A DNA stretch of 64,000 nucleotides from Paenibacillus mucilaginosus 3016 (GCF_000250655.1 NC_016935.1:1506001-1570000); one strand, 5' to 3'; shown: positions 34,554 through 44,789, counted from the first letter of the stretch. Program-made: numbers and translations. The notes: generated from the letters alone by a model not told the origin.

Positions 34554-35501
34554 CTAGTGCCGGTGACCCTGGGTCCGCCGAAGGTCCATCAATCGGCTGC
34601 GCTCATCCGTCAGGCGGGCGGGAACCAGCTGATCGCCCTCCTGCCGGAAGAAGCCGTACCGGTCCGAAGGCCCGGTTTCAATGATCCACTCGCCGCTTTC
34701 TTTGAAAAGGTAGGCGTACAGTGGAACTTGCTCCATTGTCAGCCCGAAAGCGGCGGCCGCAACGTTCTCCACCACCGTGTATTCGTATGCCCGGGCGGTG
34801 GAGTCCCAACGGTAAATCCCGACGCTCGGAGGGACCCAGTCGACGGAAGGGCTGATCCACTCGGCTTGTCCGTCTTGATTGAGATCAAGCCGCTGCACGT
34901 CATGGCCTTGAAAGTCCTGCATCCGCCACACCCCCTTCTCCGCATCGTAGAAGAGGGTGCGGACAGGCCCGGCATAGCTGTCATCCGGCGCGCCGCCGAT
35001 AGCAAGCTCCATAGGGCCGTCTTCGGCTGGCCCGCTTCCCTGGGGCAGATACCGGACCGCGAGCGAGCCTGCATCCCCGGCTATGGAGCCGCCTGCGGCA
35101 TACCATCCGTCCGGGACTCTCAGGAAAACCCGGACCCCAATGTAGCCGTTGTCTGCCCGTTCCTCGTAGAGGTGCACCGAGCAGGAAGGCAGTCCGGGAG
35201 CGGCACTGCACTCATATACTTTGGCGGGAGAGGCCGTTTCCGGTGCAGCCGTTTTCTCCAAAGCCGGAGATTCGATCCGGCCGAAGACGAGCGGCACGGC
35301 TTTCAAATCCTCCGGCTTGACATAGGCTGGGCCGGATGCCGCAGTTTCGGTGCCCACGGCTGTGGGCACAGAGGCGGTGGATCCTCCCGCCCCGTTGGCA
35401 GGAGACTCGATGTTCCCGACGTCAGCCGGGGTGGATATAGAGGAGCAGGCGGCCAGCAGGAGCAGAAGGAGCGGGGCCGCGCAGCTTGGTTTCTTTTTCA
35501 T
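34554..35501 (-). CDS. Hypothetical lipoprotein
   Basis: A 315-residue exported lipoprotein (lipobox LLLAAC, Cys19) with a Ser/Gly/Ala-rich linker and a soluble domain. The segment VQRLDLNQDGQAEWISPSVDWVPPSVGIYRWD resembles the Asp-rich calcium-type repeats of beta-propeller proteins but is only one copy. Not assigned to a family. Monocistronic; a bidirectional terminator at 35665 separates it from a decayed gene. The 34325-34553 gap at its 3' side shows nothing recognisable. Confidence 0.7.
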   Translation of the reverse strand: MKKKPSCAAPLLLLLLAACSSISTPADVGNIESPANGAGGSTASVPTAVGTETAASGPAYVKPEDLKAVPLVFGRIESPALEKTAAPETASPAKVYECSAAPGLPSCSVHLYEERADNGYIGVRVFLRVPDGWYAAGGSIAGDAGSLAVRYLPQGSGPAEDGPMELAIGGAPDDSYAGPVRTLFYDAEKGVWRMQDFQGHDVQRLDLNQDGQAEWISPSVDWVPPSVGIYRWDSTARAYEYTVVENVAAAAFGLTMEQVPLYAYLFKESGEWIIETGPSDRYGFFRQEGDQLVPARLTDERSRLMDLRRTQGHRH

Positions 35502-35664
35502 CTGTGTATCTCTCCGATCATCAATGGGGGGGGCAGCCCAGCTTCGGACTGCCTCCTCTTATGGACGCTGTCCGGGATGATAATGTTCCCTTAGACCTTC
35601 GGAGCGCAAGTCGGCCGGCTTGTTGGAAGCTGCTTAAACCCTCACATCAGGGCTCAACCGACAA

Positions 35665-35693
35665 AAAACAAGAGACGCAGCGTCCCTTGTTTT
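35665..35693. terminator. Bidirectional terminator
   Basis: AAAACAAG-A-GACGC pairs with GCGTC-C-CTTGTTTT around a single-base loop region; A and T runs on both sides. Confidence 0.65.
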
Positions 35694-35727
35694 CGCATTT
35701 TCGCTATGATTTCGCTTTGGTTCGCTT

Positions 35728-36108
35728 CTACAGAATCCGGATGCCGAGCCGCTGCTCGAGTTCGGCGGTCTTCGCCTGCTTGTCCTTCGCCGGCAGCCAA
35801 TCCCGTCCTGCCACTTCTGATAAGCGTACAGGATCAGCGCAATACCGGTTATCAGCGACATATGCTCAGAACTTGCGGTACGCGAAGACAAAAATCCATA
35901 TCGTACCCGCCAGAAAGAAGCCGTAGACGGAGAACAGCGGGATAACCCGGTCCCAGGCGAACAGCGTCTCCTTGAACCTCCACCACCCGTATGTCCATGC
36001 CATCTGGCCTACGATCGTATTTAACAAGGCGGCGACGACGACCGCAACCGGCATATATCGGCGGAGTGTCCCGCGGTCCAATAAGACAAGTGAAATCCAA
36101 GGCAGCAA
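35728..36108 (-). pseudogene. Remnant of a CBO0543-type membrane protein gene
   Basis: An 80-codon frame from 36108 encodes membrane helices with the CBO0543-family start LPWISLVLLDRGTLRRYMPVAVVVAALLNTI and ends early at FAYRKF-stop. Beyond it, a shifted frame encodes MSLITGIALILYAYQKWQD, and the original frame then encodes WLPAKDKQAKTAELEQRLGIRIL before a TAG at 35728. Complete family members are about 150-170 residues with a similar final helix, so the gene appears to have an internal deletion and frameshift. Confidence 0.5.
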
Positions 36109-36238
36109 ATAGGTTGCCCATCAGATGGCTTTAATCGGCTGTGTCCGAGCTCTTCTTCATACACGATGCCCTATGAAAGAAGGAGACTATCCCCTTTTTG
36201 GGAGGGGCCGGCTTACGCTGTGACCTTCTTCTGTCGTT

Positions 36239-36430
36239 TTACCCGTGATAGCTGCCCACCGGTTTGTTCAGCACCCACTCGAGCAGCAGGATCATATCGT
36301 CGAGCCGATCCAGCTCGGACTGCAGGCCGGGTTTGCGGTCTTCCTCCGCGGCGGCCAGGCGCTCTTCCACCGATTTTTTCTGCAGGAGCAGTTCATTCGC
36401 TTTTCTCCGGATCTGATCTTCCGTGCGCAT
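36239..36430 (-). CDS. Small coiled-coil protein of unknown function
   Basis: A 63-residue charged helical protein (MRTEDQIRRKANELLLQKKSVEERLAAAEE...DRLDDMILLLEWVLNKP), with heptad-like Leu spacing suggesting a coiled coil. Three tandem ATGs (36436, 36433, 36430) follow GAGGTGG; the last is best spaced. Soluble, no family recognised. Confidence 0.6.
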   Translation of the reverse strand: MRTEDQIRRKANELLLQKKSVEERLAAAEEDRKPGLQSELDRLDDMILLLEWVLNKPVGSYHG

Positions 36431-36635
36431 CATCATCCACCTCTTCGTTCGTATGTGCTGCTATCCTTGTCATCCTATCAAAAACCCGCTCCGGAAGAAA
36501 GAGGCCGGATGCTTGGGTTGGGGAGGGCTTTGGGAAGAAGCGGGGGATTCTGCTATACTGTTCAGAAAGGGCATGCCGCTGCTGCAGACCCGGGTCATAG
36601 AGAAACGAAATCATACATATAGAGAGGGAATGGAT

Positions 36636-37625
36636 ATGATTAGATTCGGCATTATCGGGACGAACTGGATTACGGAAACGCTCATTGAGGCGGCGCTGCG
36701 CACAGGCAGGGTAACCTTCACGGCCGTGTATTCCAGGACGGAGGAGAAGGGACGGGAATTTGCGGACAAGTTCGGCATTCCTCATGTATATACGGATCTG
36801 GAGACGTTCGGGGAGAGTGCGGAGTTCGATGCGGTGTATATCGCGAGCCCGAATTCCCTGCATGCGAAGTATGCGGTTCAGCTGATGAACTACGGGAAGC
36901 ATGTGCTCTGCGAGAAACCGCTCGCTTCCCATGCGCGTGAAGTCCGGGAGATGATCGATGCGGCCAAAAGCAATAACGTGCTCCTGATGGAAGCCGTGAA
37001 GTCGACGCTGATGCCGAGCTTCCGTGCGGTCCAGGAGCATCTGCACAAGATCGGGCCGGTCCGGCGGTACACGGCAAGCTATGGACAATACTCGTCGCGC
37101 TATGATGCGTATAAGCAGGGAACGGTCCTCAATGCGTTCAAGCCGGAGTTCTCGAACGGTTCGCTGATGGATCTCGGCGTGTACTGCATCTATCCGATGG
37201 TCGTCCTGTTCGGCCGGCCGCAGCGGGTGCAGGCGGAAGCGTTCATGCTGGAGTCCGGCGTGGACGGGGAAGGCAGCCTGCTGCTGAAGTACGAGGGCAT
37301 GGATGCGGTCATTATGCATTCCAAGATTGCCAACTCCTATCTGCCTGCGGAGATTCAGGGGGAGCTGGGGACGATCGTCATCGACCGCATTAACGAGCCG
37401 GGCCGCGTGGAGATCCGGTACAAGGACGGCCGGGTGGAGGACCTGACGCAGCCGACCGAGCATCCTTCGATGTACTACGAAGTGTTGGAGTTCGCAGCCC
37501 TGCTCGAAGCGGGCGCAACGGAGTCTGCAGTCAATTCGCACGGAAGCTCGCTGGCGGCGATGCAGGTTATGGAAGAGGCGCGGAAGCAGATCGGCCTCGT
37601 GTTCCCGGCGGACAGCGAGAGCTGA
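36636..37625 (+). CDS. Gfo/Idh/MocA family oxidoreductase
   Basis: A 329-residue NAD(P)-dependent dehydrogenase. Rossmann start MIRFGIIGTNWITETLIEAAL, EKP motif in HVLCEKPLASHAREV, and the catalytic-domain stretch GSLMDLGVYCIYPMVVLFGRPQRV with the Asp-Leu-Gly-x-Tyr pattern of the dihydrodiol-dehydrogenase-like branch. The substrate is probably a sugar or inositol derivative. ATG 36636 is best spaced from GAGGGA; ATG 36630 is possible. Followed by a strong terminator. Confidence 0.88.
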   Translation: MIRFGIIGTNWITETLIEAALRTGRVTFTAVYSRTEEKGREFADKFGIPHVYTDLETFGESAEFDAVYIASPNSLHAKYAVQLMNYGKHVLCEKPLASHAREVREMIDAAKSNNVLLMEAVKSTLMPSFRAVQEHLHKIGPVRRYTASYGQYSSRYDAYKQGTVLNAFKPEFSNGSLMDLGVYCIYPMVVLFGRPQRVQAEAFMLESGVDGEGSLLLKYEGMDAVIMHSKIANSYLPAEIQGELGTIVIDRINEPGRVEIRYKDGRVEDLTQPTEHPSMYYEVLEFAALLEAGATESAVNSHGSSLAAMQVMEEARKQIGLVFPADSES

Positions 37626-37702
37626 GCAAGCTGGGGGTCGGGGGCTGGGCAGGACTGGCGTATGAAAAGCTTGCTCCTGCTCCTGCTCAGGTTCATCTAA
37701 CG

Positions 37703-37738
37703 AAAAGAGGGCTTGGCAGACATGCCAAGCCCTTTTCT
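37703..37738 (+). terminator. Rho-independent terminator
   Basis: GGGCTTGGCA and TGCCAAGCCC form a perfect 10-bp stem with a 4-base loop, flanked by AAAAGA and TTTTCT. Confidence 0.85.
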
Positions 37739-37921
37739 CTGCGTCCTGCTCCCGTTACGACCGGCCATATTCCCGCATTCTAACGGGCTGCGGAGTTTCT
37801 GATCCGGCAGTAGGGCGCTCCTTCTCCCGCATGGGGTTCGACGGGCCTCCCGCAGTCCGGAAACCTTCACCTTGTACGGCTGAGCGTGGAAACAACGCCG
37901 CTCCGGCAGGATGCTCCGGTG

Positions 37922-38048
37922 AATAGCGGAACTCAGGTTCGCTATCGCCGGCCCGGAGGGCCTCCTCGGAAAAATAGCGGAACTACGATTCGCTATCGCC
38001 GGCCCGGAGGGCCTCCTCGGAAAAATAGCGGAACTACGATTCGCTATT
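37922..38048 (+). repeat. Cluster 2 of AATAGCGGAACT repeats, 51-bp tandem array
   Basis: Three copies of the hairpin repeat at 37922, 37973 and 38024, exactly 51 bases apart; the spacer GCCGGCCCGGAGGGCCTCCT is conserved between copies. A partial further piece (AATAAGGCATCTGAG) follows at 38086. The minus-strand open frame across the array (IANRSSAIFPRRPSGPA repeats) is a by-product. Confidence 0.8.
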
Positions 38049-38137
38049 GGATCTCCACGGGTTGAAATCCAGACGATGGAGAGCGAATAAGGCATCTGAG
38101 GAGGGTATTTCATAATTGTTTCACTCTGTCTTCGAAA

Positions 38138-39693
38138 AGGCAGAATTTCTAAAACGCTATTTTTAAAACAGGTGGCTAAATTTTAGGCTGCCTGTTTTTG
38201 TTGTTTTTGGCGCATGCAATCAACAGCATATTGACAAAGCGTGTAGCTAAGAACACTCAGGGCGGCGTCAACCTCAGCTCTTTTACCGCGCTTCCTAGAC
38301 GCCCCCAGTCCGTAGTAACCCTTCAGATAGGCAAAGATTCGCTCAACCGTTGTCCGTTTCTTGTATATTTTTTTGTAAGATTTACTGCCCCTGGCTGGTA
38401 CGGTAAATCGTCTGAGATCCTTCTCTACCTTGATTTTATAGACCCTTTGACACCTGCCGCTTTTTTCTAGCGGGCATGCTTTGCACTCTTGGGGCCTAGT
38501 GAATTTTAAGCTTTTGTTCTTGGCATCGAAGCTGTCATATACGTAAGAGTGCCCTTCCTGACACACCGGGTGAAAATTCTCATTCAATCCTTCCGGCGGC
38601 TTTTTCGCTCGCTCGTTATAGTCAATTAGAGGCCAGGCTCCCAAGCTCCTTACTTGTTTGTAGACGGCCATAACATCATATCCAGCATCAGCCAAGGCGT
38701 GTTTGACCTTCCAGTCAGGAAAATCGGTTTGAAACTTCTTTAGCAGCGGAATCGCCAGCCGTCCGTCATTTACGTGAGCGGAACTGAAGAGGGCGCTCAA
38801 AATGTAATGCCCTTTACTGTCTGCGAGAATATGCAGTTTGTATCCATGCCACCACATGAGTTTTCCATTGGAGCCTTTTTTACTGCTCGTACTTGGATGT
38901 ATAGGAATCAGCGGTTTGAGCTGCTCAAATGTGTAAGGGAGCATATCCTCGAGTTTACGTTCGAACAGGGGCAAAGAAGCTTCCCATGCTTCTCTTTCCA
39001 AACGGCGGCGCTCCGCCTCTGCCTTCGTAGGCGCACCCCTTTTATATTTCTTCCGCGGGTCTTCCAGACGCTTAGCGCTGGTGGATGGGGAGTGTTCCAT
39101 TTCAAGGACAGGTTGTTCGTTAGACTCGGCCTTCGATTCCACTTCCTGTTCTTTACGCGGTTGGCGTTCCTCTGCCTCTACATGGGTGGAGTCAAAGCTA
39201 ATAAAACTGGGAGAGACGAATCCCGCCGCAGCGGCGAGGGAAATGACTTGGCGCTGCAGCTCCCACAGCACACCGGAGTCGGCGAGTTTTGTATACAACC
39301 GTGAAAATGAAGCTTCACTAGGAATAGCGTCGGATCCGCGAAAACGGCAAGTCCTGCGGAACTCTTCATTTGTCCGCAAGCGCTTCAGCAAATCTTTTGT
39401 GGTCGGAATACGTTCAATGGTCCCAATGAGCATAGCGTATACCATGGCCGCATAGTTCAGCTCTTCTGGCCGGCCTCTGTGCGTTCTCTTGTTGAGCACG
39501 CGCAGTGCAGGTAAGAGGTCAAGCGTTTTGAAAACGATGCTGTATTTATTTTCTGGTGCCATTTCCATAAGCTCTTGCAGGGAAAACAGCTCTTCTTGAC
39601 GAATAGTATACAAAAGAGTACCTCCTTCGTTTGAGTGTGGTGTGGTAACCATACATTCAATAACTTGGGTAGGTACTCCTTTTTTTTCTGCCC
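38138..39693 (-). mobile_element. Insertion sequence, IS1182-like
   Basis: Element of about 1.55 kb with a single transposase gene. The proposed ends are GGCAGAA (38139) and its complement TTCTGCC (39686), a short imperfect inverted repeat; target duplication is not clear. It lies between two clusters of the AATAGCGGAACT repeat. Confidence 0.65.
38183..39613 (-). CDS. Transposase, IS1182 family (DUF772 plus DDE domain)
   Basis: A 476-residue DDE transposase. The N-terminal DUF772-like part contains NYAAMVYAMLIGTIERIPTTKDLLKRLRTNEEFRRTCRF; the catalytic core has FISFDSTHVEAEE (first Asp), HALADAGYDVMAVYKQV (second Asp) and ERIFAYLKGYYGLG (Glu). The start is TTG 39613, 6 bases after AAGGAGGT; the longer frame from 39652 has no ribosome site. 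Base composition is lower in GC than the flanking genes, consistent with recent transfer. It looks complete and potentially active. Confidence 0.88.
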   Translation of the reverse strand: MYTIRQEELFSLQELMEMAPENKYSIVFKTLDLLPALRVLNKRTHRGRPEELNYAAMVYAMLIGTIERIPTTKDLLKRLRTNEEFRRTCRFRGSDAIPSEASFSRLYTKLADSGVLWELQRQVISLAAAAGFVSPSFISFDSTHVEAEERQPRKEQEVESKAESNEQPVLEMEHSPSTSAKRLEDPRKKYKRGAPTKAEAERRRLEREAWEASLPLFERKLEDMLPYTFEQLKPLIPIHPSTSSKKGSNGKLMWWHGYKLHILADSKGHYILSALFSSAHVNDGRLAIPLLKKFQTDFPDWKVKHALADAGYDVMAVYKQVRSLGAWPLIDYNERAKKPPEGLNENFHPVCQEGHSYVYDSFDAKNKSLKFTRPQECKACPLEKSGRCQRVYKIKVEKDLRRFTVPARGSKSYKKIYKKRTTVERIFAYLKGYYGLGASRKRGKRAEVDAALSVLSYTLCQYAVDCMRQKQQKQAA

Positions 39694-40157
39694 TGAAAGC
39701 CAGTTACGGCATGGGTTTTGAATTATGAAAGTGACTCCTGAGTTCCGCTATTTGTTGGGAAATGACGGGAAATACCGGGATAAGGCATCTGAGTTCCGTT
39801 ATCTCATATAATGTCCTCACAATCGGTGCTTCGTGGGTTGGTCTCGCCAGGATGACAGTTCTCCCGCCTGCCTGGGAAAGATCTGTCACGGTACACAGAC
39901 GAAATAGAGTAATGTTTCAAGCCTGCTCGGAATTCTCCCTTCGTCTGTGTGGGCTCGCGATACCGCGTCCACAGCCCGCTCGGGATTCCCCATCGCCTTA
40001 GTGAAGCCTCGCGATTCTCCGCCACGGTCCGTGCAGGACATTCCGCCTACTGCCCAGGGGGGATTCCCTCAAGTCCCCCCTGACCGCGGCACGAACCAAC
40101 GTCCGGCCGGCGGATCAGCCCGCCACAGTGTGCAAACCACAGCTTACCCGCCGAGCC
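39694..40157. other. Non-coding region right of the IS: repeat cluster 3 and an inverted repeat
   Basis: Cluster 3 of the hairpin repeat is at 39740-39803 in reverse orientation. Further on, ACACAGACGAA (39893-39903) and TTCGTCTGTGT (39940-39950) are a perfect 11-bp inverted repeat. GCTCGGRATTCYCC-like sequences recur near 39926, 39979 and 40007. No gene is supported. Confidence 0.5.
39740..39803 (-). repeat. Cluster 3 of AATAGCGGAACT repeats
   Basis: Two reverse copies (39740-39753 and 39780-39802) separated by GGGAAATGACGGGAAATA. The block aligns base for base along most of its length with 23973-24036 on the other strand. Confidence 0.75.
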
Positions 40158-41144
<987 letters not shown>

Positions 41145-41870
41145 CTTCCCTACCGCCTCTCCAGATATAGTGGTGGTATCCTAAAATGTCCCATATTCCA
41201 GTCTTCTCCAGTCTAGCGCTCCGGCTAACGGAGTTCAAGCTGCAGTGCGGGGCGTGAAGCCAAGAGGGCGGCACAGCACTGCAGCATTGAAGATCGTTAG
41301 ACCGACCAAGCAACGGCACGTGGCTCGCGGAAGTCCCAGATGAACGCCGCCCTTTCCGGTGTCGAGCCCAAGGCCGCGGCCCTGCCGAAGCTGCCGGCTG
41401 CTTTTCCCGAGAGCCGAAGCCCTGGCACGTCAGCGTCTTTTTACGGTCTCCCGGACAGGGCTCTTCTCAAAAAAATCATCCTGCCAACGACATACAGGCG
41501 AGCAGGGTCATCGTGTATTCGTGCGTCGTGCGCCATACCTGCCTGATGGATCTGCGCAGCAGGCCGCGGCTTTTCTGCCGGATGATCTGCTGCCTCTCTG
41601 TCATATGAAGCTCGAGTTCAAAGTAATGCATCCGCTCCACTTCCTTTCCGTTCCTCATTATGGGGGAGGGGAGCAGGGAATAAAATGGAAAGAACAATTA
41701 TAACGGAACGGTATCGGTCAGCGGTTTGTGGCAGAGGCTCCGCCAGGGCGGCCGGGAGCATAGAAGCGCTGGAGAGGAGTCAGGGCCCCACCCATCGCAA
41801 ATGGGCATGGGAATAGCCCGCCGCCCGTAGTAAAATCCATAATAGTGTGGAGAAAAAAGGAAGCCTGGTC
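41145..41870. other. Intergenic region with one possible small gene
   Basis: Apart from the possible 51-codon gene at 41476-41631, nothing convincing is present. Short plus-strand open frames at 41340-41703 have no ribosome sites. Confidence 0.35.
41476..41631 (-). CDS. Possible small protein, 51 residues
   Basis: MHYFELELHMTERQQIIRQK... followed by basic helices and ending ACMSLAG. ATG 41631 is preceded by AAGTGGAGCGG. The sequence looks like a real amphipathic, basic small protein, but no family is recognised and no promoter was found. Confidence 0.4.
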   Translation of the reverse strand: MHYFELELHMTERQQIIRQKSRGLLRRSIRQVWRTTHEYTMTLLACMSLAG

Positions 41871-43118
41871 ATGGGAGATGGAGAGGCAATGGACGAAGAC
41901 AGAATCATTAATTTCTCGGGACTGCGCATGAGCAGGGATACCTGGCATAACTTCCGGTGGGATGTCGCCGCCGCATCCGTATTCAGTTTGTTTAACGTCG
42001 TATTCAACCAATTTTATATTCCGATCGCTCTGAGGCACGGGGCCAGCGACTTTGAGGTGGGGCTGCTGGCAGCGGCGCCGGCGGTGGGACTGCTCTTTTC
42101 GCCCGCCTGGGCGGGGCTGATGGAAGGGCGCTCGCCGAAGCCGTTCTTCCTGCTGCCGAACCTTATCGGCCGGCTGCTGCTGATCATCCCGGCGCTTTAC
42201 TCGACGCCGGTTATGTTCGTGATGACGGCTTTTCTGTTCCACCTGCTCATGGGGATTCAGGCGCCGGCCTACGCAGCCCTGATGACACGGCTCTATCCGG
42301 CCGACCAGCGGGGACGCCTGATGGGGAATGTACGCGTGATCATGGGCCTGCTGATGCTGCCGCTGGCCTGGGTCACCGGCCTGTGGATCGACGCCTCCGG
42401 CAGCTCGGGGCCTTTGCTTGTGGCAGCGGTGACAGGGGCGCTCTCGCTGATCGCCTTCCAGCAGGTGCGGGAGGTCCCGCGATTCTTCGCCGGCGGCAAA
42501 GGCGAAGCGCTTCGCCTTTCGTTCTTCGGCCAGCTCCGCCTGCTGCGCGGCAACCGGCCGGTGCTGATTTTTCTCGCGGCGACGAGCCTTGCGGGCTTCG
42601 GCAACATGCTCGCGAGTCCCCTCTACGCGATCTATCAGGTGAACGAGCTCGGTCTTAGCAACGCGCAGATCGGCTACCTGCGGATGGCGTACTTCGCCTG
42701 TATGCTGCTCGCCTACCTCATCGCCGGATGGGCGATCGACCGCTTCTCGCCGCAGGCGGTGATGGCCTGCGGTCTGACGGCGATGACGACGGTGCCGTTC
42801 CTGTACGGCCTCGTGGGCACCTTCCCGGCAGTCTTGGCGGCGAGCGGGATTCAAGGGATCAGCGATGCGGTCTGGGACATCGGCTGTATGGCCTTTGTTT
42901 TCCGCTTCGCGAGAGGGAGGGAGGCCGTCGTCTTCGGGCTTCACCTGATGCTGTTCGGCATCCGCGGTACCGCCGGACCGCTGATCGGCACTTCGCTGAA
43001 CGGAGCGATGCCGTTCGGGGGGATGATGCTGTTCGTCGGCGCCCTCGGGCTGGCCGGCCTGCTCTTGTTCCTCGGTTCGAGAATTCGCAGTGAAGACGGG
43101 ATGACGGCAGAAGAGTAG
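41871..43118 (+). CDS. Major facilitator superfamily transporter
   Basis: A 415-residue polytopic membrane protein with about 12 hydrophobic helices in two six-helix halves. MFS loop motifs are recognisable after helix 4 (YPADQRGRLMGNVRVIMG) and in the second half (IAGWAIDRFSPQAVMACG). The substrate is unknown; drug or sugar efflux is typical. Start is ATG 41871 or ATG 41889, both with nearby purine-rich sites. Confidence 0.82.
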   Translation: MGDGEAMDEDRIINFSGLRMSRDTWHNFRWDVAAASVFSLFNVVFNQFYIPIALRHGASDFEVGLLAAAPAVGLLFSPAWAGLMEGRSPKPFFLLPNLIGRLLLIIPALYSTPVMFVMTAFLFHLLMGIQAPAYAALMTRLYPADQRGRLMGNVRVIMGLLMLPLAWVTGLWIDASGSSGPLLVAAVTGALSLIAFQQVREVPRFFAGGKGEALRLSFFGQLRLLRGNRPVLIFLAATSLAGFGNMLASPLYAIYQVNELGLSNAQIGYLRMAYFACMLLAYLIAGWAIDRFSPQAVMACGLTAMTTVPFLYGLVGTFPAVLAASGIQGISDAVWDIGCMAFVFRFARGREAVVFGLHLMLFGIRGTAGPLIGTSLNGAMPFGGMMLFVGALGLAGLLLFLGSRIRSEDGMTAEE

Positions 43119-43152
43119 AGGCACGATGCATGGAACCCAAGCAAGGAGCCAA

Positions 43153-43182
43153 AGTCCGGGTGTGTCACCCGGGCTTTTTTTG
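43153..43182 (+). terminator. Terminator of the MFS gene
   Basis: AGTCCGGGTG pairs with CACCCGGGCT, 3-base loop, followed by TTTTTTT. Confidence 0.8.
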
Positions 43183-43286
43183 GTTGCAGGTAACCTTTTC
43201 CAATGTTGGATCGTTCATACCTGTAGAAGTGGCCGGATAGCCGGACGGATCACGGGCAAGAGCGCCCGGGAAGGATAGGTGCCGTT

Positions 43287-43898
43287 ATGCAGCGTGGGCT
43301 CCGGCCAATGACCGTGATAAGCTTCCTGCTGCCTGTGCTTCTGCTTGGCGGCGGTTCGGGGAACCGGCCCGGGAAGAAGCTGGGAGAGACCGCGCTGCGT
43401 ATGGCGGGAAAGGTCGACTGTTCAGCATACCCGCCTGCCCATGGAGATGCGACGATGCTGGCGGAAGGAACGGCGGTACACGAGGCCCGGGGATATGCGA
43501 AGACCTTCCGTCTCCTGGCCGGGGGCAGAGTCTATGAGGTAATGGAGAATCGGGAAGCGAAGACGCTTGGAGAGCAGTACGACATCGCGGGCAAGGTGGA
43601 GTATCTGACCATCCGGAAGGATACGGATATGGAGGAGCGGCGGTTCGATTCGGAACTTACGGAACGGCTCACGGAGCTGTATCTGCAGCGGAAGCGGATC
43701 GGCGAGCCGGAGATTCTGAAGAGGGGTGTGCCGAAGGCGGAGTACGTATACAATTTGGAGTTTCACCTTAGGGACGGTTCCGAGGTACGTACGACTTATC
43801 TGTCGGGGAGCGAATACTTTGGCAGCGGGGCCCTGCTGGGGAGTGAACTGGAGAAGGCGCTGAAGGACATCACCCAAAAAGAGTTCGGCAGGCCGTAA
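43287..43898 (+). CDS. Hypothetical exported protein
   Basis: A 203-residue protein with an N-terminal hydrophobic segment (about 9-24, ISFLLPVLLLGGG) acting as signal or anchor and a soluble domain of mixed alpha/beta character. No family recognised. GGATAGGTG precedes ATG 43287; ATG 43308 is also possible. It lies 45 bases upstream of a second membrane-anchored unknown gene, likely cotranscribed. Confidence 0.65.
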   Translation: MQRGLRPMTVISFLLPVLLLGGGSGNRPGKKLGETALRMAGKVDCSAYPPAHGDATMLAEGTAVHEARGYAKTFRLLAGGRVYEVMENREAKTLGEQYDIAGKVEYLTIRKDTDMEERRFDSELTERLTELYLQRKRIGEPEILKRGVPKAEYVYNLEFHLRDGSEVRTTYLSGSEYFGSGALLGSELEKALKDITQKEFGRP

Positions 43899-43943
43899 CA
43901 GACTGTTCCGTACAGGACAGCAATCGGATAGGGAGGACGAGCG

Positions 43944-44789
43944 ATGGAGTGGAGGAAGCACCATGAGAACAATGCCCGGATCAGCCGGTGGGTTGGATGG
44001 GGCCTCTTGGCTGCTGCGGCTGTGTATGGCATGCTGGATTGGAAGTACGGCTGGTCGACTCGGCCGGGGATGGCCATTACGGTCTCCGGTATGGTGCTGA
44101 CGGCCGTGATTATCCTGGGGACCGCGTCTGCCTTTATGCGGAAGGCGGCATTTTTCCCTGAGGAGCGCAGGGAGAGGGATAGAGAGCTGCAGGACGGTTC
44201 CGGGGAAGATCCCTTTCTTCACCGGGACCGGGAGATGATGCTCATGCGTCAGGGAGGAAAGGGAACTCGCGCCCTCATCCGGTATTTCTCGGTGGACGGG
44301 GAGCTGCTGCTGGAGTTTCGGGAAACGAGCAGAGGATGGGTGTTCGCGGCCGATTGGATCCTGGACCGGCTCAGGCCGTTCCTTCCGAAGAGCTTCGTCC
44401 TGACGGACCGCATCGGCGGACCCCGCCTGTATCTCACACAGCGGGGAGGGATCAACTCCCCTATCGAGATCCGCCTGCCGGACGGCACCCTCATTGGAAG
44501 CTGCCGGCAGGACTGGTGGAAGGCGCGGATGGAGCTTCGCGACGGTGCGGGGCTGCCGGCCGGCGAGGTGGGAAGCGACGACCTGCTCGGCACGTCTTTC
44601 CGAGTCCGGGACGCTTCGGGCCGTGAACTTGTCCGCTTCTACAACGGCGGCCTTCCTTCGCGCAACGGGGATGCCTTCTCCAGCGATGCGGATCTCGTCA
44701 AGGTCAGCGCCGGGCTTGCCGGAGAGCCTGAAGCCTATGTGCGCTTCATTGCCGTGCCGGCGCTGATCAAGATTGTATTTTCGCGTTGA
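43944..44789 (+). CDS. Membrane protein with possible LURP-one/tubby-like domain
   Basis: A 281-residue protein with two N-terminal membrane helices (about 15-32, 42-63) and a soluble C-terminal domain (about 95-280) made of repeated beta hairpins such as SFVLTDRIGGPRLYLTQRGGINSPIEIRLPDGTLIGSCRQ and FRVRDASGRELVRFYNGG. That pattern resembles LURP-one/scramblase-like tubby folds, a tentative guess. Preceded by GGGAGGACGAGCG. Confidence 0.6.
   Translation: MEWRKHHENNARISRWVGWGLLAAAAVYGMLDWKYGWSTRPGMAITVSGMVLTAVIILGTASAFMRKAAFFPEERRERDRELQDGSGEDPFLHRDREMMLMRQGGKGTRALIRYFSVDGELLLEFRETSRGWVFAADWILDRLRPFLPKSFVLTDRIGGPRLYLTQRGGINSPIEIRLPDGTLIGSCRQDWWKARMELRDGAGLPAGEVGSDDLLGTSFRVRDASGRELVRFYNGGLPSRNGDAFSSDADLVKVSAGLAGEPEAYVRFIAVPALIKIVFSR

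Noticed and set aside
37922-38048. Regularly spaced repeats that could be a CRISPR array
   Set aside because: The spacers are identical rather than unique and there are no cas genes.
37697-38113. Minus-strand frame with repeated IANRSSAIFPRRPSGPA
   Set aside because: It is the translation of the 51-bp hairpin-repeat array and begins at no credible start.
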